The notes: generated by a model not told the origin, from the letters alone. DNA of 6,200 nucleotides from Actinomycetota bacterium (GCA_009704285.1 WLEM01000033.1:1-6200); one strand, 5' to 3'; counted from the stretch's first letter, positions 1-6,200 are shown. Numbers and translations: made by a program.

Positions 1-87
1 AAGTCCGCCATAAATTTCAGATGAGGGGTAAACAAAACCACGCCTCTTAGCCAAGGAAACAATTGTCTCTAAACGATCTTGGGCCAT
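1..87 (-). CDS. glyS: Glycyl-tRNA synthetase, N-terminal fragment (cut by window edge)
   Basis: This is the first 29 codons of a class II glycyl-tRNA synthetase, which charges tRNA-Gly with glycine in the cytoplasm. Read on the minus strand from the ATG at 87-85, the peptide starts [17 protein letters not shown] and continues into a [10 protein letters not shown] stretch. This is the very conserved start of the homodimeric (eukaryote/actinobacteria-type) enzyme, where the xPSSEIYGG segment opens the catalytic domain. A GGAG Shine-Dalgarno site at 96-93 sits 5 nt before the ATG and supports this start. The rest lies beyond position 1, so neither length nor catalytic motifs 2 and 3 can be checked. 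It is divergent from the zinc operon, and glyS next to zur is a recurrent actinobacterial arrangement. Identity rests on the short but highly diagnostic N-terminus. Confidence 0.88.
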   Translation of the reverse strand, partial: MAQDRLETIVSLAKRRGFVYPSSEIYGGL

Positions 88-92
88 TTGAT

Positions 93-96
93 CTCC
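93..96 (-). promoter_or_regulatory. Ribosome binding site of glyS
   Basis: GGAG on the minus strand, 5 nt upstream of the glyS ATG. It decides the start of the truncated glyS fragment. I could not pick a convincing -35/-10 pair for glyS in the remaining gap up to about 196. Confidence 0.6.
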
Positions 97-196
97 ATCC
101 GGCTGGCTGTCGGCGGCTTACTAGTTGCTTAAGTGTAGGGGTTAGACATATCTATCTAGCCAAAGGCAAGGGTTATGGCCAATCTAGGCTTGCAGG

Positions 197-223
197 AAAT
201 GATATTGATAATCATTCTCATTT
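197..223. promoter_or_regulatory. Zur/Fur-type operator (27-bp near-perfect palindrome)
   Basis: The 27 bp are centred on A210 and match their own reverse complement at 11 of 13 position pairs; only 203/217 and 205/215 mismatch. The core TGATAATCATTCTCA resembles the actinobacterial Zur and classical Fur box (TGATAATCATTATCA-like). It overlaps the -35 hexamer (205-210) of the promoter for the downstream zinc transporter, and the Zur regulator is the second gene of that operon. Zinc-loaded Zur bound here would block RNA polymerase. The palindrome is read from the sequence; assignment to Zur rather than an iron Fur is inferred from the neighbouring regulator. Confidence 0.85.
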
Positions 224-240
224 ATGGTACTTTGCATTTT
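205..240 (+). promoter_or_regulatory. Promoter of the ZIP-zur operon, apparently leaderless
   Basis: A TTGATA -35 hexamer (205-210; 5 of 6 to consensus) is followed by a 17-nt spacer and TACTTT at 228-233, which fits the actinobacterial TANNNT -10. Seven nucleotides later comes the ATG at 241. This spacing predicts transcription starting at or next to the A of the start codon, giving a leaderless mRNA, and no Shine-Dalgarno site precedes the ATG. The Zur-type palindrome covers the -35 box. Confidence 0.7.
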
Positions 241-1119
241 ATGAACATAGCCATCGCTTTAGCCGCAGCCACCGCAGTAGCAACTGCCCTTGGCGGCGTA
301 ATCGCACTTCGAGCTCGTGATCGTCTACACCTAGTTTTAGGTTTAGCCGCAGGTTTACTACTTGGCCTAGTTGCCTTTGATCTTCTTCCTGAAGTTTTTG
401 AGATGTCCTCCACCACCTTCTTAGGTGCACCAAGTGTTTCAGTGGCATTAATTGGTGGCTTTTTACTATTGCATCTTTATGAGAAATTTTTTGGCTCCCA
501 TGAACCAGCTGAATCAGATTATGGTCATGACCATAAGCACACAGCAAATCTAACCGGCACCGTCGGTGCCTTGGCGATGGGCTTACATGTATTCCTAGAT
601 GGTTTGGCATTGGGTGTGGCATTTTCAATTGATGAAAAATTAGGAATTGCAGTATTTGTAGCTTTACTTGTCCATGCATTTAGTGATGGTTTAAATACCG
701 TTGCCATGTTGGTAAAGAGCAATAAGTGGAGCAAGAAGGGTTATTGGCTACTAGGTGTTGACTCGATTGCCAGAATAAGTGGTGCTGCAATTGGTTCAAG
801 TTTGGCACTTTCTGAAAATGTTACCGCTTTATATCTAGCCGCATTCTCTGGAATTGTAATTTACATTGCAACCAGCCATATCTTGCCTGAGGCGCATGCA
901 AGGCACTCTTCACGTTGGACATTAGCTGCAACAGTTGGTGGCGTTGCAATTATGTGGGCATTAGTTAGCCAGCTAGAAGCAGTACATGTCCATGGCCATG
1001 ATGATGCCGCTCACTCAGAGATACACCAAGAAGAGGGTGCGCATGAGGATGAGGTTCACTCTGAAGAGGAAGATCATGCCGAAGATGAAGATCATGATCA
1101 TGCCGAGGAGGGCAAGTAA
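241..1119 (+). CDS. ZIP-family metal (probably zinc) transporter with His/acid-rich C-terminal tail
   Basis: A 292-aa inner-membrane protein of the ZIP family, which imports Zn2+ (sometimes other divalent metals) into the cytoplasm. About eight hydrophobic segments are visible, near residues 1-23, 29-50, 64-80, 104-128, 133-157, 167-190, 195-219 and 226-245. The metal-path signatures are HVFLDG in segment 4 (H116, D120) and HAFSDG in segment 5 (H145, D149). DLLPE (47-51) and HILPEAH (213-219) are related loop motifs in the two halves. The loop between segments 3 and 4 carries GHDHKH (95-100). The last 44 residues hold 10 His and 19 Asp/Glu. I chose ATG 241 because it fits the leaderless promoter and puts segment 1 at the N-terminus. 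An in-frame ATG at 175, with AAAGG 8 nt before it, would add 22 residues, but coding would then run through the Zur operator. Zur follows immediately. Zinc as substrate is inferred from context. Confidence 0.88.
   Translation: MNIAIALAAATAVATALGGVIALRARDRLHLVLGLAAGLLLGLVAFDLLPEVFEMSSTTFLGAPSVSVALIGGFLLLHLYEKFFGSHEPAESDYGHDHKHTANLTGTVGALAMGLHVFLDGLALGVAFSIDEKLGIAVFVALLVHAFSDGLNTVAMLVKSNKWSKKGYWLLGVDSIARISGAAIGSSLALSENVTALYLAAFSGIVIYIATSHILPEAHARHSSRWTLAATVGGVAIMWALVSQLEAVHVHGHDDAAHSEIHQEEGAHEDEVHSEEEDHAEDEDHDHAEEGK
1105..1112 (+). promoter_or_regulatory. Strong Shine-Dalgarno site for zur inside the ZIP gene end
   Basis: GAGGAGGG ends 7 nt before the GTG at 1120. It supports the GTG start over the in-frame ATG at 1141, which has no comparable site, and suggests translational coupling to the ZIP gene. 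Confidence 0.75.
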
Positions 1120-1506
1120 GTGGCACAAGATCAAGTCTTGATGAATAAATCTGAGGTTAAGGTAATTGGTGCGCTAAAAAGACAAGGTAAATTTGCTAGC
1201 GCGCAATCGGTTTATCAATTACTAAGAAAAGATGGTGAATCAACTGGCCTAGCAACGGTTTATCGAACACTGCAAAAAGCTGCTGCTCGAAATACTGTTG
1301 ATGTTTTGCGCAAAGATGATGGTGAGGCGCTTTATCGTTTATGTGAAACTGGACATCACCATCATTTAGTTTGCACCAGTTGTGGCAAAACTATTGAGGT
1401 AGAGGGCAGCTCAGTTGAAAGATGGGCCAACACTGTTGCGAAAAACAATGGTTTTAGAAAGGTCTCGCATGTAGTTGAGCTATTCGGCTTATGCGCTAAG
1501 TGTTAA
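1120..1506 (+). CDS. zur: Zinc uptake regulator Zur (Fur family repressor)
   Basis: A 128-aa Fur-family repressor. The N-terminal winged helix (about 1-75) includes the recognition-helix stretch STGLATVYRTLQ (41-52), and the C-terminal part dimerises and binds metal. All ligands I recall for the three zinc sites of M. tuberculosis FurB/Zur are present at one position less: D61, C75, H80, H82; C85, C88, C125, C128; and H79, H81, E100, H117. The HHHHLVC run and the terminal LFGLCAKC are typical of actinobacterial Zur, which argues against iron Fur, PerR or Nur. The start is GTG directly after the ZIP stop codon (no gap), with a strong Shine-Dalgarno site. The gene is co-transcribed with the importer and should repress its own operon through the palindrome at 197-223. 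Full length for the family. Confidence 0.93.
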   Translation: MAQDQVLMNKSEVKVIGALKRQGKFASAQSVYQLLRKDGESTGLATVYRTLQKAAARNTVDVLRKDDGEALYRLCETGHHHHLVCTSCGKTIEVEGSSVERWANTVAKNNGFRKVSHVVELFGLCAKC

Positions 1507-1508
1507 AT

Positions 1509-1694
1509 ATGGGTGACTTTCGAGGTATTCCAACCCCAGTATGTCCAGCTTGTGGTGGCAACTTAATAACGATTACTGCAAGCTTTGATCCAGATACTTA
1601 TGAGTTAGATATGTATTTATTAGATAACGCCCAATGTGCTACTTGTCAGGCTCTTCTTACCGCACCAACACCTGCTGATTACACAGCTGCTTAA
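1509..1694 (+). CDS. Small zinc-ribbon-like protein (two CxxC knuckles), function unknown
   Basis: A 61-aa soluble acidic protein starting MGDFRGIPTPVCPACGG. It has two CxxC pairs, C12/C15 and C43/C46, separated by 27 residues, which is the spacing of a small rubredoxin-like or zinc-ribbon fold. The segment between them, FDPDTYELDMYLLD, looks like an ordered beta-strand pair. There is no membrane segment or signal peptide. The ATG lies 2 nt after the zur stop, so it is probably the third gene of the zinc operon and translated by coupling; no Shine-Dalgarno site is evident. A GTG at 1500 overlapping zur would add three residues. I do not recognise the family. The zinc context allows a metal-binding or zinc-dependent role, but a plain nucleic-acid-binding ribbon is equally possible. 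The ordered Cys spacing and tight packing make it likely to be a real gene. Confidence 0.7.
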   Translation: MGDFRGIPTPVCPACGGNLITITASFDPDTYELDMYLLDNAQCATCQALLTAPTPADYTAA

Positions 1695-1696
1695 AC

Positions 1697-2488
1697 TTAC
1701 GCCTTACCAAACCTTCTTTCACGCTCAGCATAAATCTCAATCGCCTTCCAGAGCGTTCTTCGATCAGCATCTGGCCAAAGCACATCTAAGAAAACCATCT
1801 CAGCATAAGCTGATTGCCACATTAAGAAATTACTTGTTCGCTGTTCACCGGATGATCTTAAAAACAGATCCACATCCCTCATCTGTGGGGCGTAAAGGTA
1901 CTTATTAATTGATTTTTCTGAAAGAGAATCTGGCTTAATTTTTTTACGCATCGCATCCTTTGCAATCGCAACTGCAGCATCTAACATCTCCGCCCTGCCA
2001 CCATAATTAACACACATATTTAAAGTTAAAACCTTGTTGTTTTTAGTTAATTCCTCTGCCTCTTTTAACTCTTTTAGTACCCCACTCCATAATCTCTTCT
2101 CCCTGCCAACCCAGCGAATCTTTACGCCCAATTCATTCATCTCATCTCGTCGCTTGCGCAAAACCTGACGATTAAACTCCATTAAGAATTTAACCTCCTC
2201 TGGCGAGCGCCGCCAGTTCTCAGTTGAGAATGCATAAGCACTTAACTCTTTAACACCAATCTCAATTGCACCATGGACCATATCTAGTAGTGAGGCCTCC
2301 CCTGCTTCATGTCCAGCAGTCCTTGCCAATCCCCGTTGTTTTGCCCATCTGCCATTGCCATCCATTACTAAGGCAACATGGTTTGGAATTTGTTTTGGAT
2401 CTAACTTTGGCGGGGTAACACCGGTGCGATGGGGCGTTGGCGGTGTAACTTTTTTGCGCCTACTTACCTTGCTCTTACTTTTAGCCAC
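1697..2488 (-). CDS. uppS: Isoprenyl transferase (cis-prenyltransferase, long-chain polyprenyl diphosphate synthase)
   Basis: A 263-aa cis-prenyltransferase that condenses isopentenyl diphosphate units into the C50/C55 lipid carrier for peptidoglycan and arabinan/teichoic-type wall polymers. HVALVMDGNGRWAKQRGL (37-54) holds the catalytic D43 and the diphosphate-binding GNGR. FSTENW (87-92), NYGGR (161-165) and the DLFLRSSGEQRTSNF region (207-221, with R211, R217 and S219) are all present. It ends RRFGKA, close to the RRFGSA end I recall for M. tuberculosis Rv2361c, so decaprenyl diphosphate synthesis is plausible. About 30 basic, poorly conserved residues precede the domain. The start is GTG, overlapping the recO stop by 8 nt, with only a weak GAGAGA upstream, so translation is probably coupled to recO. 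Product chain length cannot be read from the sequence. Confidence 0.93.
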   Translation of the reverse strand: MAKSKSKVSRRKKVTPPTPHRTGVTPPKLDPKQIPNHVALVMDGNGRWAKQRGLARTAGHEAGEASLLDMVHGAIEIGVKELSAYAFSTENWRRSPEEVKFLMEFNRQVLRKRRDEMNELGVKIRWVGREKRLWSGVLKELKEAEELTKNNKVLTLNMCVNYGGRAEMLDAAVAIAKDAMRKKIKPDSLSEKSINKYLYAPQMRDVDLFLRSSGEQRTSNFLMWQSAYAEMVFLDVLWPDADRRTLWKAIEIYAERERRFGKA

Positions 2489-3221
2489 GACTTATTCTCT
2501 CAACTAAAGGCAGGGATCGTAAACCTCGCTCTAAGTGCCATTGCAGGTAGGCAGCGATTAAGCCAGAGGCCTCATTTCGATTCTTACTCTCACTTTTAAT
2601 CGCTTGCTCCCAATCCCCGGTTAGTAGATTGGCCATTAAATCTAATGTTGCCTGGGCTGGAGCAGCAGATGCTGATGGTTTACAGCTTGGACATACTGAG
2701 CCACCACCTTGCAGTGAGAAAAACTTATGTGGACCTGGCGCATCACACCTTGAGCAAACCGTTAATGATGGGGCGTATCCGGCAACTGCTAATGATCTAA
2801 GTAGGTAGGCATCTAAAATTAATGAGGCATCATATTTTTTCTCAGCTAAAACCTTTAATGATCCACTTACCAGTAGATACTGTTGCAAGGCTGGCTCATG
2901 CTCTGCCTGGGTGAAGCGCTCTGCTGCCTCCAAGATTGCACTTGCCACAGTCCAGCTTTGGTAATCACTAGATAAAACATCACCATAATTTTCAATACTT
3001 ACTACTTGAGTAATAGTGTCAAAGGTGCGGCCGGTGTATAACTGCAGATCAACATAACTTGCCGGTTCAAGCCTGGCGCCAAATCTAGATTTAGTTCTAC
3101 GCACACCCTTTGCCACCGCTTTGATCCGGCCATGTTCCTTAGTAAATAAGGTAATTATCCGATCTGCCTCACCAAGCTTTTGGGTGCGAAGCACAATCGC
3201 CTGATCTCGGTATAACGGCAT
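2481..3221 (-). CDS. recO: DNA repair protein RecO
   Basis: A 246-aa RecO, which works with RecR to load RecA onto SSB-coated single-stranded DNA in RecF-pathway gap repair and can anneal strands. The N-terminal OB-fold (about 1-80) starts LYRDQAIVLRTQKLGEADRI and contains the basic VAKGVRRTKSRFGARLEP segment, a hallmark of actinobacterial RecO. A helical middle region follows, and then a zinc-finger of C156/C159 and C177/C180. Length is normal for the family. The ATG at 3221 gives the conserved N-terminus, although the upstream purine run (AGGGG) lies only about 2 nt away, so initiation may be weak or coupled. It lies 35 nt downstream of leuA on the same strand and overlaps uppS by 8 nt. The recO-uppS pairing is common in Actinobacteria. 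Confidence 0.93.
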   Translation of the reverse strand: MPLYRDQAIVLRTQKLGEADRIITLFTKEHGRIKAVAKGVRRTKSRFGARLEPASYVDLQLYTGRTFDTITQVVSIENYGDVLSSDYQSWTVASAILEAAERFTQAEHEPALQQYLLVSGSLKVLAEKKYDASLILDAYLLRSLAVAGYAPSLTVCSRCDAPGPHKFFSLQGGGSVCPSCKPSASAAPAQATLDLMANLLTGDWEQAIKSESKNRNEASGLIAAYLQWHLERGLRSLPLVERISRG

Positions 3222-3256
3222 ACCCCTAAGTTACTAGAGGAGTAAGACAGAGGCAG

Positions 3257-4999
<1,743 letters not shown>

Positions 5000-5004
5000 T
5001 TATT

Positions 5005-5010
5005 CTCCTC
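5005..5010 (-). promoter_or_regulatory. Shine-Dalgarno site of leuA, can be sequestered
   Basis: GAGGAG on the minus strand, 11 nt before the leuA ATG. Its first four bases (5010-5007) belong to the 3' arm of a possible perfect 8-bp helix with 5056-5049, so access for the ribosome depends on how the leader folds. Confidence 0.75.
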
Positions 5011-5056
5011 GTCGGTTAAAAGTGGTCTTCCGGTATGACCGACCTCCGCGACGAGG
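5007..5056 (-). other. Sequestor helix over the leuA Shine-Dalgarno site
   Basis: CCTCGTCG at 5056-5049 is exactly complementary to CGACGAGG at 5014-5007: 8 bp, six of them G-C. The second arm includes the GAGG of the Shine-Dalgarno site. It is mutually exclusive with the hairpin at 5082-5046 and with the helix 5043-5038/5016-5011. Confidence 0.7.
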
Positions 5057-5082
5057 GGACCGGTTACTTGGCCCCGCCGCGG
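5046..5082 (-). other. GC-rich hairpin around the leader-peptide stop codon (anti-sequestor)
   Basis: The outer stem CCGCG/CGCGG (5082-5078 with 5050-5046) is perfect. G5077-T5051 and C5076-G5052 can extend it. The inner stem is GGGG/CCCC (5075-5072 with 5058-5055) plus CC/GG (5071-5070 with 5061-5060), with T5059 bulged. The 8-nt loop (5069-5062) contains the TAA stop of the leader peptide. The 3' arm is the same strand that can mask the leuA Shine-Dalgarno site. Confidence 0.75.
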
Positions 5083-5150
5083 CAGATAAGAAGGAGTGTT
5101 GACAGGCGCAATGAAGAGTTAAGTAAAGAGGTCGCACCTGTAATAAACAT
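5064..5150 (-). CDS. leuA leader peptide (28 aa, seven leucines)
   Basis: A short reading frame from the ATG at 5150-5148 to the TAA at 5066-5064 encodes 28 residues. Leucine is at positions 9, 10, 14, 16, 19, 20 and 21, the last three in a row, followed by ICRGGAK. Seven Leu in 28 is far above ordinary content, and the codons cover five of the six Leu codons (TTA, CTT, TTG, CTG, CTC), so charging of several tRNA-Leu species could be sensed. The stop falls in the loop of a strong hairpin and leuA starts 70 nt after it. The protein itself need not have a function; translation of the frame would be the sensor. There is no Shine-Dalgarno site; a TAACCT box 6 nt before the ATG suggests leaderless initiation. 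An in-frame TAA at 5162-5160 prevents an earlier start. Confidence 0.8.
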   Translation of the reverse strand: MFITGATSLLNSSLRLSTLLLICRGGAK

Positions 5151-5186
5151 GTCGCAAGGTTAACTCACCGATGAGAATTTAACCAA
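5151..5186 (-). promoter_or_regulatory. Probable leuA leader promoter (leaderless)
   Basis: TAACCT at 5162-5157 fits TANNNT and lies 6 nt before the leader-peptide ATG (5150). A weak TTGGTT (5186-5181) lies 18 nt further upstream. This predicts transcription beginning at the leader start codon. The -35 match is poor (3 of 6), so only the -10 is well supported. Confidence 0.5.
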
Positions 5187-5204
5187 ATTACTGAGTAAAA
5201 ACCA

Positions 5205-5239
5205 TTCTCTTTCATCAACAAACTGCCTATCGTTTAGCC
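5205..5239 (+). promoter_or_regulatory. Probable P450 promoter (leaderless)
   Basis: TATCGT at 5228-5233 fits TANNNT and ends 6 nt before the ATG at 5240. The -35 position at 17-nt spacing (5205-5210, TTCTCT) is weak. No Shine-Dalgarno site precedes the ATG. It stands back to back with the leuA leader promoter, about 20 bp apart. Confidence 0.45.
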
Positions 5240-6200
5240 ATGGCGATTGCAACATCAAAGCCTTACTCCGCACCAAGGCCTAGTGAGTATGCACCAATTC
5301 CAGATCCAATTATGCGAAAAAATTGGTTTGGCGATACAAATCTGCCAGGTCCAAATCCAAGGTTTGCAGATCTAATTACTGCAACCTTCATGATTAATAC
5401 CCCAAAATTCTTACTAGGTATGCAACGAAAGTATGGCGATGCCTGCTCATTTTTCCTATCAAGAAGATTGTTTATTGGTCTATTTTCAGCAAGTGCGGTG
5501 CATGAGGTAACTGTTGCTCAACAACATAAATTTGTTAAAGGTGTTGGTTTTGCCAGAATGCGAAAAGTTTTAGGTGAGGGATTACTGACAAATGAGGAGC
5601 CAATTCACCTAGCTCACCGGCGAATGATGCAGCCACCATTTCACCATGGCAATTTAGATTCCTATGTCGCAATCATGCATGAGTTAGTTAGTGAGCACAC
5701 AAAAGCTTGGGAGGATAAGGAGAGTATTGAGTTAGCCCCTGAGATGATGGCGCTGACTCTTGAGATCGTATCTAGATGTTTATTTGGCTTGGACTCCCAC
5801 CAATACACCGAAGCAATTGCGCAGTCGATGGAGGTAGCTATCGATCGAATTGAGCGAACCATGTTGCCTGGCCTTGATCGCTTTGATAAATCTGGCATTA
5901 AGTACTTTAAAGAGTTTGAGGTTGCATCAGATCGCTTGGTAGATATCGCAGAGGCGATAATTAATAAGCGGATTGAAAGCAATGAAAAAAAAGATGATGA
6001 TCTATTAGGAATCTTACTTCAAATGCGAGATCAAATCTCAAATGAACATATTCGAGATGAGGTGTTAACTTTAATTTTAAGTGGACATGAGACAACGGCA
6101 AATGTGATGAGTTGGGCTTTCTCATACCTTGCTAAAAACCCTAAAGTGAGAAAGCAATTAGAGGATGAGGCAGATAAAGCAACTTGGATTAAGGAGGGGC
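5240..6200 (+). CDS. Cytochrome P450, N-terminal 320 codons (cut by window edge)
   Basis: An open frame without stop runs from the ATG at 5240 to the right edge. It is a soluble bacterial-type P450 with no membrane anchor, a haem-thiolate mono-oxygenase that inserts one oxygen atom into an organic substrate using electrons from a redox partner. Visible landmarks are a proline-rich start with LPGPNPRF (35-42); KYGDACSFFL (64-73); the C-helix HLAHRRMMQPPFH (123-135), where H123 and R127 fit the W/HxxxR haem-propionate contact; SRCLFGLD (178-185); and the I-helix SGHETTA (281-287), matching the oxygen-activating [AS]GxE/DTT signature. The ExxR motif and Cys haem ligand should lie beyond the window, so intactness is not shown. 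The family and substrate cannot be named. It is divergent from leuA with no shared pathway evident. Confidence 0.9.
   Translation, partial: MAIATSKPYSAPRPSEYAPIPDPIMRKNWFGDTNLPGPNPRFADLITATFMINTPKFLLGMQRKYGDACSFFLSRRLFIGLFSASAVHEVTVAQQHKFVKGVGFARMRKVLGEGLLTNEEPIHLAHRRMMQPPFHHGNLDSYVAIMHELVSEHTKAWEDKESIELAPEMMALTLEIVSRCLFGLDSHQYTEAIAQSMEVAIDRIERTMLPGLDRFDKSGIKYFKEFEVASDRLVDIAEAIINKRIESNEKKDDDLLGILLQMRDQISNEHIRDEVLTLILSGHETTANVMSWAFSYLAKNPKVRKQLEDEADKATWIKEG

Larger units (their letters stand above)
5005..5150 (-). promoter_or_regulatory. leuA leader: leucine-responsive RNA switch (LEU-element-like)
   Basis: The leader carries a leucine-rich peptide gene and three helices on the minus strand. 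Helix A is the hairpin 5082-5046. Helix B is 5056-5049 with 5014-5007 (8 perfect bp), covering part of the leuA Shine-Dalgarno site. Helix C is 5043-5038 with 5016-5011 (6 perfect bp), which leaves that site free. A and C can coexist; B excludes both. The likely logic is as follows. With leucine plentiful, the ribosome reaches the leader stop inside hairpin A and opens it, so B forms and leuA is off. With leucine scarce, the ribosome stalls at the CTC CTT CTT codons (5096-5088) just before hairpin A, so A and C form and leuA is translated. No U-tract terminator is seen, so control is probably translational. A conserved pseudoknot called the LEU element is reported before actinobacterial leuA; identity with it is my inference. 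Confidence 0.78.

Noticed and set aside
88..196. Search for a tRNA, small RNA or glyS promoter in the gap
   Set aside because: No cloverleaf and no -35/-10 pair at acceptable spacing could be supported; only the glyS GGAG is convincing.
175..240. N-terminal extension of the ZIP protein from ATG 175
   Set aside because: It would run through the Zur palindrome and promoter; ATG 241 fits promoter spacing and ZIP architecture better. Not fully excluded because AAAGG at 162-166 is a fair ribosome site.
63..320. 85-aa open frame on the plus strand
   Set aside because: It overlaps glyS antisense, the operator and the ZIP gene in another frame; the translation is His/Ser/Arg-rich and shadow-like, with no recognisable domain.
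239..734. Three minus-strand open frames opposite the ZIP gene
   Set aside because: Antisense shadows of a convincing membrane-protein gene; no plausible ribosome sites or domains.
1636..1908. 90-aa plus-strand frame across the zinc-ribbon/uppS junction
   Set aside because: Overlaps two better-supported genes and reads as low-quality shadow sequence.
3222..3256. Possible terminator between leuA and recO
   Set aside because: Only a very short imperfect stem (CTA/TAG) without a U-tract; insufficient for an intrinsic terminator.
5099..5129. Perfect TTGACA (-35 consensus) on the plus strand
   Set aside because: No TANNNT at 16-18 nt spacing; the only near match (TAAAGA) is at 19 nt and does not fit. 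The bases are the complement of the Thr-Ser-rich part of the leader peptide, so it is likely chance.
5662..5982. 106-aa minus-strand frame
   Set aside because: Lies wholly opposite the P450 coding sequence, whose conserved motifs show that the plus strand is real.
5985..5992. Run of eight A in the P450 gene as a possible frameshift or slippage site
   Set aside because: The reading frame continues cleanly through it into the I-helix motif, so there is no sign of a break or programmed shift.

Overview
The window looks like chromosomal DNA of a small-genome, fairly low-GC actinobacterium. The proteins are clearly actinobacterial: a three-zinc-site Zur, a UppS ending in a short FGxA motif, and a type II LeuA. 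The base composition is far lower than in Streptomyces or Mycobacterium. Freshwater planktonic actinobacteria (acI / Nanopelagicales type) are my best guess; this is inference, not proof. I see no IS element, phage gene, CRISPR array, tRNA or rRNA.

Layout. 1-87 (-): first 29 codons of glycyl-tRNA synthetase, running off the left edge. 88-240: divergent regulatory gap with a 27-bp near-palindromic Fur/Zur-type operator lying over a promoter. 241-1694 (+): a tight zinc cluster of a ZIP-family transporter with a metal-binding tail, the regulator Zur, and a 61-aa protein with two CxxC knuckles. 1697-4993 (-): uppS, recO and leuA, read leuA -> recO -> uppS and meeting the zinc cluster tail to tail with only 2 bp between. 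4994-5239: the leuA leader and two back-to-back promoters. 5240-6200 (+): the first 320 codons of a cytochrome P450, cut by the right edge.

How it works together. Zur, made from the second gene of its own operon, should bind the operator at 197-223 and shut off zinc uptake when zinc is plentiful. The order glyS(-) / metal gene(+) zur(+) / uppS(-) recO(-) matches the M. tuberculosis glyS-smtB-furB-uppS-recO region as I remember it, with a ZIP importer in the place of the metal-responsive partner.

The most striking element is the leuA leader. A 28-codon leader peptide (5150-5064, minus) contains seven leucines, three of them consecutive. Its stop codon lies in the loop of a GC-rich hairpin. 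The 3' arm of that hairpin can instead form a perfect 8-bp helix that masks part of the leuA Shine-Dalgarno site. This supports a leucine-sensing switch acting on leuA translation, and I see no U-tract terminator. It corresponds in place and probably in kind to the 'LEU element' reported upstream of actinobacterial leuA genes.

Three transcription units (ZIP, the leuA leader peptide, P450) appear to be leaderless: each has a TANNNT box 6-7 nt before the ATG and no clear Shine-Dalgarno site at the expected distance.
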